Shown: piece after piece, positions 7,976 to 14,109 of the stretch
How positions within the stretch are numbered: position 1 is the first letter of the stretch
Layout of the letters: each line of letters starts with the position of its first letter
DNA from: JBBRMW01 sp038239365
GTDB lineage: Bacteria; Chloroflexota; Anaerolineae; Aggregatilineales; UBA2796
Direction: 5' to 3'
DNA length: 16,057 nucleotides
Assembly: GCA_038239365.1 (NCBI GenBank)
Contig: JBBSEU010000117.1
Coordinates: 1 to 16,057 of the forward strand
Notes under the pieces: model-generated
The model's input: only the letters and a program-made list of their open reading frames with translations
Database searches by the model: none
What the model was told of the DNA's origin: nothing
Translations under genes and position numbers: made by a program

Positions 7976-9877
7976 TCAGCGCGCACCCTTGCGCTTCAAG
8001 ACCTGCAAAACGGTCAGAAAAATCAGTTGAATATCGAGTGATAGACTCATCTTCTCGAAATACATCACGTCCCACTTGACCCAGCCGCTAAAGTCTGTTG
8101 TTCCGCGCCCGTAGACCTGCCACAACCCTGTGATGCCCGGTTTAGCGTTCAGGCGTTCAGTTTGCTGCAATGAGTAACTGCCCAAATCCCAACTGGTTGG
8201 ACGCGGCCCGACGATACTCATTTCGCCGCGCAGTACATTGATCAACTGGGGCAGTTCATCCAGGCTTGTCTTTCGCAAAATGCGGCCAACACGGGTGATA
8301 CGCGGGTCTTTATCGAGTTTTAACGGCGCGGCCAGTTTGCCGTTGGCGTCCAGTTTGGCAAGACCGCGCGCCGCCAGTTCGCGCAGCATTTCTTCGGCAT
8401 TCGGCACCATTGTGCGGAACTTGTACATTTTGAAGCGGTGACCACCCAGCCCGGTACGTTCCTGCTTGAAAAAGATGGGCTTGCCGCTGTCCAGGTAAGT
8501 GAGCAGCGCCACCAACAAGCCGACTGGCAAGGTCACAGGCGCGGAGGCAATCACCAGCGTCAGGTCAAACACGCGCTTGACTATACGGTACGCCGAACGT
8601 GACGTTTGACTCTGGTAGGGCAGATGGTTCACCCAGAAATCAGGATCGTCCGGGCGATTCGATACAGTACGCGATGGGTTTGGAAGTCCCGGCGTGGGCA
8701 GCACATCGGTAAAGCTGCTAGGGATGCTTAGGATCGAGTTCAGGGACATCGTCGCTGCGCCCAATCCGCCTCTCAGCGAAAATGCCCCTGACGGCGGCTG
8801 TGGAGGCCGCGAATTTTGCGCGTTCATGGGTGTTCCGCGCGTCATGATCGGATTGATGTTACCGTTGGTACGTATCGCGGCAAGCGTCGAGTCGCCCTCG
8901 TGCGCCATCATTGGCACTGCGGTTGAGCGCATCATCGGCATCAGATGACCAGCGTCGCTGTCATTATCCGTATCCGGCACAATTACGGCGTTTTCGGATT
9001 CATCGTCCGGTTCTGCCGCAGTTGTGATGAACGTCTTTTCCACTTCCTGATAAATTTGCTGATCGCGTAGTGCGAACGAGAGCAAATCCTCAGTGATCAA
9101 GCCGTTCGCCGGAAACGAGGCAACCCCCATCGGAATCGAGCGGCTGAGATGGGTCTTCATCAACGTACCCAGCCGACGCGCGCAGGTCACGGCAAAGTCA
9201 TAGGTTGTTTCGGGCAGGCAGATCAGCAGCCCGTCGTTATACCAGCAAATAATATCGCTGCGATAGAGTGCCGTTTCGACGATATGGGCTACCTGATTCT
9301 GCACATAACGACGCTGGAAAGCGATTTCCAGTGACGGACTCGGCCCACGATCCTTCGGCAGATCGGCCAGCCCGGTAATATTGACGTAGATGAAGCCAAC
9401 CGTCCGATTGAACATGCGCGCGCGGTACAGTTCAACATTGATCATCTCAATGCCTTCCGCCTTCGGTAGGACGCGCGACTCGCGCGGCCCGGCCACCACA
9501 TTTTCAACCGCTTTCTCGAAGTTGGAGATCGCCAGCGAAACCAGCCGCGTCGAATAAACCGTCCCCGCCAAAATCAGCATTTCGGTGAGGATGTAATACA
9601 GGCTGTGCTTCGGTTCGAGCGGGTTGATCGGCGTCAGTACCAGACGACTAAACCCATAGATGATGAACAACGGAATGAGCAGCGCCCACAGCTTGATCTG
9701 TCCCAAATCGGGTAGGAACAGGATCAGCATGACGATTGCCCCGGCGATAATATACACCACTGGCGAGAGGGACAGCGTCAAATCCATGCCACCCAAAAAT
9801 AAATCGGGGCGTGACAAGTTGAATAATACGATGAGCCATATCACCAAACCTATCACTAATAATCTGAGACGTACCAT
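7976..9877 (-). CDS. Priming sugar-phosphate transferase with an N-terminal degenerate GGDEF domain
   Basis: A 633-aa protein, first gene of the exopolysaccharide operon. Residues 430-633 are a polyprenyl-phosphate sugar-1-phosphate transferase (bacterial sugar transferase, PF02397): a membrane helix (435-460), 'KQERTG' (471-476), 'FKMYKFRTM' (482-490), 'DPRITRVGRILRKTSLDELPQL' region (524-545) with the catalytic Asp-Glu pair at 540-541, 'SIVGPRP' (554-560) and 'KPGITGLWQVYGRG' (578-591). It would load the first sugar phosphate onto undecaprenyl phosphate. The N-terminus has about four membrane segments (4-21, 40-56, 62-80, 95-115). Instead of the CoA-binding-like domain of WbaP it then has a GGDEF-like domain (about 140-282), recognised from 'VELYRARMFNRTVGFIYVNI' and 'YRSDIICWYNDGLLICLPET'. 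The signature is NDGLL/YNDGL, not GGDEF, so cyclase activity is not expected. A Met/Pro/Asn-rich, probably disordered linker (285-425) joins the halves. ATG at 9877 follows AGGAAGGA. Confidence 0.9.
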   Translation of the reverse strand: MVRLRLLVIGLVIWLIVLFNLSRPDLFLGGMDLTLSLSPVVYIIAGAIVMLILFLPDLGQIKLWALLIPLFIIYGFSRLVLTPINPLEPKHSLYYILTEMLILAGTVYSTRLVSLAISNFEKAVENVVAGPRESRVLPKAEGIEMINVELYRARMFNRTVGFIYVNITGLADLPKDRGPSPSLEIAFQRRYVQNQVAHIVETALYRSDIICWYNDGLLICLPETTYDFAVTCARRLGTLMKTHLSRSIPMGVASFPANGLITEDLLSFALRDQQIYQEVEKTFITTAAEPDDESENAVIVPDTDNDSDAGHLMPMMRSTAVPMMAHEGDSTLAAIRTNGNINPIMTRGTPMNAQNSRPPQPPSGAFSLRGGLGAATMSLNSILSIPSSFTDVLPTPGLPNPSRTVSNRPDDPDFWVNHLPYQSQTSRSAYRIVKRVFDLTLVIASAPVTLPVGLLVALLTYLDSGKPIFFKQERTGLGGHRFKMYKFRTMVPNAEEMLRELAARGLAKLDANGKLAAPLKLDKDPRITRVGRILRKTSLDELPQLINVLRGEMSIVGPRPTSWDLGSYSLQQTERLNAKPGITGLWQVYGRGTTDFSGWVKWDVMYFEKMSLSLDIQLIFLTVLQVLKRKGAR

Positions 9878-10299
9878 TCAGTCCTTCCTTGTTGGTTGAA
9901 TCGGTCATTTACTGATGAGTGGTAGCATCTGCGATCTTGAGTGCAATAGGGTGCGCCACCGGGTCGAGTCTGCTTAGACCATTATAGTTCGTAAAAATAG
10001 AATCAAGAGGCTAGATGCTTGTGGCATACAGCTTAATTCTAAATTCATATTAGGAAAGTTGCACTGATGCTTACAGACAGGCTGTATTGTATGCCAGAGC
10101 CATTGGAAGTCAAACATTAATAAACGGTAAAATACATGTAAATTATGTACTCGCGCCTTATAAATATGATGGATCGGATTGATTATGTTCATTCGTGCGC
10201 TCATTCGCATCAATAATCTGAATGCCCAATCATAAACCCATCCTTTGTATGTATTGGGAAAATTCAACAAAAATTTATAACTATGAAGTTTGTAAAGGA
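9878..10299. other. Intergenic region, AT-rich in the middle, no supported gene
   Basis: No convincing gene was found here. From about 9985 to 10299 the sequence is clearly richer in A+T than the coding regions on either side. The part next to 9877 serves as the leader and promoter region of the exopolysaccharide operon. The only long open frame (minus strand 9974-10270) has an odd His/Cys/Trp-rich composition and no recognisable domain. Confidence 0.6.
9981..10009 (-). promoter_or_regulatory. Candidate promoter of the exopolysaccharide operon
   Basis: Reading the minus strand, a perfect TATAAT -10 element occupies 9986-9981. The -35 is weak: CTCTTG at the 17-nt position, or TTGATT with only 14 nt spacing. 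A start about 7 nt downstream would leave a leader near 95 nt before the ATG at 9877. Being the only good -10 in the AT-rich gap in front of eight co-directional genes supports the call. No regulator site was recognised. Confidence 0.4.
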
Positions 10300-10323
10300 T
10301 TCCCGGTACGTGAGTGCCGGGAA
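10300..10323 (-). terminator. Hairpin terminator after the SIS-domain gene
   Basis: A 10-bp stem (10300-10309 with 10314-10323, one G-U pair) closes a 4-nt loop, starting 7 nt beyond the stop codon of the minus-strand isomerase gene. On the minus strand it is followed by TCCTTTACAAACTT, an imperfect T-rich tail, so termination may be partial. It separates the pyrophosphatase operon from the exopolysaccharide operon. Confidence 0.6.
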
Positions 10324-10330
10324 CTTGTCT

Positions 10331-11365
10331 CTAATGTGTAACGGTTACTTTGGTCAGGTTGCGCGGCGTGTCGAGTGCCAGTCCTTTCGCAGCAGCCACC
10401 GACATTGCCAGCAGTTGGCCGGGTACGACTGCCACAATTGGCGATAACCACTCCGGCATATCCAGTGGCAGCGGGATCGGAACTGCCGCCAAAGTCAACG
10501 CCTCAGCCTGCTCGGAGATCACGGTCAAGTCTGCGCCGCGTTCCTTGAGTTCGGTCAGCAGTGCCAGGATGTCCGTGAAGATTGCTCCGTTAGGGGCAAT
10601 GGCGATGACCGGGAAATCCGTTTCGATCATCGCTTTCGGACCGTGTCGGAAATCGGCGCTGCTGTACGGTTCGGCTACTACGTAAGAGAGTTCTTTCAAC
10701 TTGAGTGCGATCTCGAACGTCGTAGCGTAGTTGTAGCCGCGCCCCAACATCACGCAAAAGTTCATAAAGCGGAAACGTTCGGCACGTTTGGCAATATCGG
10801 CGGCGGGGTCAAGCGCCTTTTCGATTAGCTGCGGCAGCCGTGCCAGATCGTCATGCATCGTCGAATCATCGACCAGATGCGCGGTGAGCAGTGCCAGCGT
10901 CGTCAACTGCGCGGTATATGTCTTGGTGGCCGCGACACTGCGTTCTGCTCCGGCGTTCAGTGCCAGGTGATATTTCGCCGCAGTTGCCATTGGCGACTCG
11001 CCATCATTCGTGATCGCAATCGTGAGCGCCCCCTGACTGGCCGCATCGGTCAGGACTTGTCCCACGTCTGGCGAACGCCCCGATTGCGAAATGCCGATCA
11101 CCACCGTATCGCGGTAATGCAGCACCTTGCCATACTGAGTCGTGATCGAAGGCGCAGCCAGCGAAACGGGCAGCCCGCAATGAATGCCAAACAGATATTG
11201 TGCGTACCGGGCGGCATTATCCGATGAGCCGCGCGCCGCGATCAGGATATGGCGTGGGTCAGCGGCACGGATCGCAGCGGCCACTTCGGCGTGCCGTCCA
11301 TCGGCCAGCAGACGCGCCAGGACTTCCGGCTGTTCACGTATTTCTGAATCGAGAATTGATTCCAT
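10331..11365 (-). CDS. Double-SIS-domain aldose/ketose phosphate isomerase or glucosamine-6-phosphate deaminase
   Basis: A 344-aa protein with two SIS domains, equivalent to the isomerase half of GlmS without its N-terminal glutaminase. Landmarks: 'EIREQP' (8-13) as in GlmS and AgaS; 'ARGSSDNA' (44-51); the phosphosugar-binding 'SQSGRSPD' (93-100); 'ERSVAATKTY' (141-150); 'GRGYNYATTFEIALKLKE' (208-225); 'EPYSSADFRHGP' (232-243); and the C-terminal 'LDTPRNLTKVTVTH' (331-344). The last is characteristic of the deaminase/isomerase (NagB-II, AgaS, FrlB-like) group. Lacking a glutamine amidotransferase, it more likely deaminates or isomerises an amino-sugar phosphate than makes GlcN-6-P from glutamine. 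It is the last gene of its operon, 16 nt after the preceding stop, with AGGAA 7 nt before the ATG and a hairpin right after. Exact substrate is unknown. Confidence 0.88.
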   Translation of the reverse strand: MESILDSEIREQPEVLARLLADGRHAEVAAAIRAADPRHILIAARGSSDNAARYAQYLFGIHCGLPVSLAAPSITTQYGKVLHYRDTVVIGISQSGRSPDVGQVLTDAASQGALTIAITNDGESPMATAAKYHLALNAGAERSVAATKTYTAQLTTLALLTAHLVDDSTMHDDLARLPQLIEKALDPAADIAKRAERFRFMNFCVMLGRGYNYATTFEIALKLKELSYVVAEPYSSADFRHGPKAMIETDFPVIAIAPNGAIFTDILALLTELKERGADLTVISEQAEALTLAAVPIPLPLDMPEWLSPIVAVVPGQLLAMSVAAAKGLALDTPRNLTKVTVTH

Positions 11366-11381
11366 CGTAAAATTCCTATTT

Positions 11382-11945
11382 TTATTCTGGTAGCACCCGC
11401 CGATAGGCTTCCGGGTAGTTGATCACCAGACCATCGCCATCGACAGGCAGTGTCGCCGAGTAGTTTTCGTCTGCCCATTCAAATAGATAGGTGCTGCCGC
11501 GTTCGGTCTGATCGATGCACGTATAACGATGCTTCGCCGGGCGATACTCAAGCGCCGGAATGTCGATGTAGGCTACCAGCACGTCTGCCGATTCGCCGGG
11601 TTTCAATTTCAGGCGGCGGATCGGGATCGCGTTGGTGAAGGGCGTGTCGGAGATATCCACATCAGTGCAGCCGAATAGACTGTCAACCGATTCGCCACTG
11701 GGCTTGCTCCAATGGCCTTCGCCATCTGTCCGCAATTGAATCGCGCGGGCGCTGTCCAGTTCCACAACACTTACGCGATGAACATGCCAGTCCGCATCAC
11801 AGGTGATTTCGTAGCGCAGACGGTACGGTTCGTCGGCGATCCCGATGATGAGGCTGTTGAAGACGATCCCGCTGTCCTTTTGAATGAGGTGCAGGTGTTC
11901 AAGGCCGGGTTTATCCGCCGGGACCCACATGACATGACGTTCCAT
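11382..11945 (-). CDS. Putative glycolipid-binding family protein (PF06475 type)
   Basis: A 187-aa soluble protein without signal peptide. It matches the pattern of the 'putative glycolipid-binding' family (Pfam PF06475, formerly DUF1089): 'VMWVPADKPGLEHLHL' at the start (5-20), 'YRLRYEITCDADWHVH' (41-56), 'DGEGHWSKPSG' (74-84), 'GCTDVDISDTPFTNAIPIRR' (92-111), 'ESADVLVAYIDIPAL' (118-132), and 'DGDGLVINYPEAYRRV' at the end (169-184). The family has a known fold but no firmly established cellular role. The ATG at 11945 is chosen over an in-frame upstream start at 11996: it fits the family's usual N-terminus, has AAGGAA 8 nt upstream, and leaves a 5-nt gap to the methyltransferase stop rather than a 46-nt overlap. 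Its operon partners give no obvious pathway. Confidence 0.85.
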   Translation of the reverse strand: MERHVMWVPADKPGLEHLHLIQKDSGIVFNSLIIGIADEPYRLRYEITCDADWHVHRVSVVELDSARAIQLRTDGEGHWSKPSGESVDSLFGCTDVDISDTPFTNAIPIRRLKLKPGESADVLVAYIDIPALEYRPAKHRYTCIDQTERGSTYLFEWADENYSATLPVDGDGLVINYPEAYRRVLPE

Positions 11946-11950
11946 CAAGT

Positions 11951-12598
11951 TTATTCCTTTTGTGCGATAATCACAGAGGCGACACTGATTCGGCATGGCT
12001 CAATCACCTGCGTGAGCGTGAAGCCTGCCCCGCTAAATCGCTGTTCTACGTCAGACGGCCATCCGCCGCGCTGACCCGTCGCACGATACACGGCCTCCAA
12101 ACCGTCTTTGGCAAGGCCGCGTCCGCTGAACGCCCCATTGGGTACAAAAACCAGCCGCCCGCCCACTTTCAGGATGCGATGCGCTTCCCGGATCGTAGCT
12201 GGATCGATGATGAAATCCGTTGGAAAAGTACACACAATCGCCGCGAATTGTTCTGCGCCGAATGGCAGTGCCTGTGCATAGCCGCTAACCAGCTTCGGCA
12301 CAATGCCTGCCCGCCGCAGCTTGCGCCGCGCGATCCGCCCCATTGCCCGGCTCAGATCGTAACCAATCGAGTCGTATCCCGCTGCCCGCAAATCCATTTG
12401 CAAATTGGCCGTGCCGTGTGCCAATTCCAGTACGGGCGCACCGGGCAGCACATTCAGGTGTTTGAGTGCCGCCCGTTGCCACGAACGCCACTCACCCAGG
12501 CTCACGATCCAGCTTACCGCGTCATAGGTGAACGCCATCTCGTTATAGAGCAGCCGAAAGCCAAAGCGCAGCAGTCGTGTATACAGCGTGCGAATCAA
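11951..12598 (-). CDS. Class I SAM-dependent methyltransferase
   Basis: A 215-aa protein from the preferred start. The Rossmann methyltransferase motifs are present: motif I 'VLELAHGTANLQ' (residues 56-67; the usual second Gly position is Ala, giving a slightly unusual nucleotide loop), motif II acidic 'GYDLS' (79-83), 'ALPFGAEQFAAIVCTF' as motif IV region, and 'EAHRILKVGGRLVFVPNG' as motif VI region. It looks UbiE/Methyltransf_11-like; substrate is unknown. 'LLYNEMAFTYDAVSWIVSLG' near the start is preserved and suggests a full-length N-terminus. The frame is open to an ATG at 12691, but that would overlap the pyrophosphatase gene by 89 nt. The TTG at 12598 lies 4 nt after the pyrophosphatase stop, compatible with reinitiation, though no clear ribosome site precedes it. 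An internal ATG at 12538 is a further alternative. Confidence 0.85.
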   Translation of the reverse strand: MIRTLYTRLLRFGFRLLYNEMAFTYDAVSWIVSLGEWRSWQRAALKHLNVLPGAPVLELAHGTANLQMDLRAAGYDSIGYDLSRAMGRIARRKLRRAGIVPKLVSGYAQALPFGAEQFAAIVCTFPTDFIIDPATIREAHRILKVGGRLVFVPNGAFSGRGLAKDGLEAVYRATGQRGGWPSDVEQRFSGAGFTLTQVIEPCRISVASVIIAQKE

Positions 12599-12602
12599 GA
12601 GA

Positions 12603-13970
12603 TCAATAGCTTTGTGAAAGCGCGGCCAGCACGGCTGGAAGAAGCTGCTTTTTGCGCGAAACAACGCCCGGCGCATCCAGCGTATCATCATCCAAGTGTG
12701 CGTAAGGCAGTACCGAGATCAGGCGCGGTAGTCCCGTCACAACCAGCCGACTGTTGCCGCGTACCACGTCCGTCACCATCAACAGCGCCAAAGACAGCTT
12801 GTGCGCGTTTTGCAACCTTTCGAGCGCCGCCCGCAGATCAGCCAGACGCGGTGCCAGTTCGCTAAAACTGGCAAGTTCCACCTGGGCAATCCCGGTGTTA
12901 TGGCCGCCCGCTTCATAAAACTTTAAGTCCGTACTGACCACTTCATCGGCATCGCGTGTGCCCAAGCCCGCTCCCGCCGCCAATAATGCCCCGCCCAACT
13001 CCTGAATCACAGCGTTGATGGCTTCTGTATTGGCGACGGGTGCCAGCCCCGCCATAATCGCCAACTTTTCGCCCGCCCGTTGATCGCGCGGTGTAGTCGT
13101 TGGTGAGCGGAAGACCAGCGTATCGGATAAAATGCCGCACAATAACAGCCCGGCAATCGCAGGTGGAAAAGTCTGGTTATTGTCGATGCCGCGTTCCGCC
13201 ACCAGTGTTGAGCAGCTTCCCACCGGTTCAACGTGAAAGCGGATCGGTGTGGGCGTCGGCAAATTGCCCAAACGGTGATGATCCAGCACTTCGGTCAGTT
13301 CTGCGTCTTCCAATCCAGGCACGGCCTGAGCCAACTCATTATGATCAACGATCACCAGTTGGCGACGTGGCGGCGCTAACAAATCGGCCTTGCGGCACAA
13401 GCCCAGATAACGCCCATCTTCACCGATCACCAGAAAATCATCCTGATCGGAGCGAAGTGCCTGACCCAGCACATCCCGGATATGCTCATCGGCGGCCAAA
13501 ATCGTACCTGCGCCGTCAATCGCGCTCTCCGCCGTTCGATCAAACTCATGCGCCAATGCCAGCACCGAGGCCGAACTGAGCGCATCAGCCAGCGTTGCGA
13601 ACAAGCCCGCGCCCGCAAGCAATCCAACAGGCTTCGAGTCGGCATCCAGCACCGGAGCAGGACGGCGCGTCTGGGCAATCGCCCGGCACGCTTCGAGCAG
13701 AGTTTGCCCTTTTCGCAGGGGCGGCACCTGCTGTGCCAGATCGCCGACCCGCCCCCAAATATCCGAAACGAGATCAGGGGCTTGCACGCCAAAGCGTTCC
13801 AGCGCGAAGGCCGTTTGTGCATTGACCTTCCCGGTGCGACCAGCCACAAAGCGGCCACCTGATGATGTGTTTAATGCGTTCAACAGCCACGCATAGCCAA
13901 CAGCGGAGGCAATCGCATCTGTATCGGGATTCCGATGCCCGATCACGAGCGTTGTCTTTTGTACATTCAT
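12603..13970 (-). CDS. ppaC: Manganese-dependent (family II) inorganic pyrophosphatase with CBS domains
   Basis: A 455-aa DHH-superfamily enzyme that hydrolyses pyrophosphate to phosphate in the cytoplasm. The catalytic DHH domain shows 'GHRNPDTDA' (11-19), 'VDHNE' (208-212), 'DHH' (230-232), 'GSCSTLV' (251-257) and 'SDTLVFRSPTTTPRD' (282-296). The C-terminal DHHA2 domain ends with the substrate-binding 'SRKKQLLP' (438-445). Between the first two motifs lies an insert of about 120 residues with two CBS modules (about 82-135 and 150-200). In known CBS-PPases such modules bind adenine nucleotides and inhibit or activate the enzyme. Length fits the CBS-only subtype without a DRTGG domain. The ATG at 13970 is preferred to an in-frame codon at 14072: it lies just before the first motif and has TAGGTG upstream. 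It opens a four-gene operon and is divergent from the BMP-protein gene. The symbol is by family only. Confidence 0.93.
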   Translation of the reverse strand: MNVQKTTLVIGHRNPDTDAIASAVGYAWLLNALNTSSGGRFVAGRTGKVNAQTAFALERFGVQAPDLVSDIWGRVGDLAQQVPPLRKGQTLLEACRAIAQTRRPAPVLDADSKPVGLLAGAGLFATLADALSSASVLALAHEFDRTAESAIDGAGTILAADEHIRDVLGQALRSDQDDFLVIGEDGRYLGLCRKADLLAPPRRQLVIVDHNELAQAVPGLEDAELTEVLDHHRLGNLPTPTPIRFHVEPVGSCSTLVAERGIDNNQTFPPAIAGLLLCGILSDTLVFRSPTTTPRDQRAGEKLAIMAGLAPVANTEAINAVIQELGGALLAAGAGLGTRDADEVVSTDLKFYEAGGHNTGIAQVELASFSELAPRLADLRAALERLQNAHKLSLALLMVTDVVRGNSRLVVTGLPRLISVLPYAHLDDDTLDAPGVVSRKKQLLPAVLAALSQSY

Positions 13971-14109
13971 GCGTCTACACCTACATTTTCTATTCGGCAG
14001 ATCGCCCAACCTCAGCCGACAAACGGCGCGTTGGACTTTATGATCTTGCAACTTCGGATTAATATACAGCACTGTATCATTAAATTCACTTAACTTGGAG
14101 AATCGTTCG
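13971..14109. promoter_or_regulatory. Divergent intergenic region with a perfect 14-bp palindrome
   Basis: This 139-nt spacer must hold the promoters of the pyrophosphatase operon (left) and the BMP-protein gene (right). A perfect inverted repeat ATACAG-CA-CTGTAT lies at 14064-14077. It overlaps a possible plus-strand -10 (TATCAT, 14075-14080) with a poor -35 (TTCGGA, 14053-14058, 16 nt spacing). The palindrome has no T-tract after it and is too short for a terminator, so an operator bound by a dimeric regulator is the better reading. The promoters themselves are not firmly identified. Confidence 0.35.

Noticed and set aside
9878..9975. Leader of the exopolysaccharide operon as a c-di-GMP riboswitch
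   Set aside because: The thought was prompted by the GGDEF-like domains, but the conserved GEMM core and tetraloop-receptor pattern could not be found; only short weak stems are visible.
10023..10095. Inverted repeat GGCATACA / TGTATGCC in the AT-rich gap, as a possible mobile-element end or RNA stem
   Set aside because: Only 8 bp with a 57-nt loop; such a pair is expected by chance in a few hundred bases, and no transposase remnant is present.
9974..10270. Minus-strand 98-codon open frame in the AT-rich gap
   Set aside because: Composition is unusual (His, Cys, Trp, Met), no domain or clear ribosome site is seen, and it would overlap the candidate promoter of the exopolysaccharide operon.
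12599..12691. N-terminal extension of the methyltransferase to an ATG inside the pyrophosphatase gene
   Set aside because: An 89-nt overlap with an intact gene encoding conserved C-terminal residues is unlikely; the TTG start next to the stop codon fits better, though this is not certain.
11960..12865. Plus-strand open frame of 301 codons
   Set aside because: It is antisense to the methyltransferase and pyrophosphatase genes, both with clear motifs; its product is Arg/Pro/Gln-rich without recognisable features.
13971..14072. N-terminal extension of the pyrophosphatase
   Set aside because: The added residues are Arg/Cys-rich and unlike the family; the first catalytic motif follows the ATG at 13970 at the usual distance.
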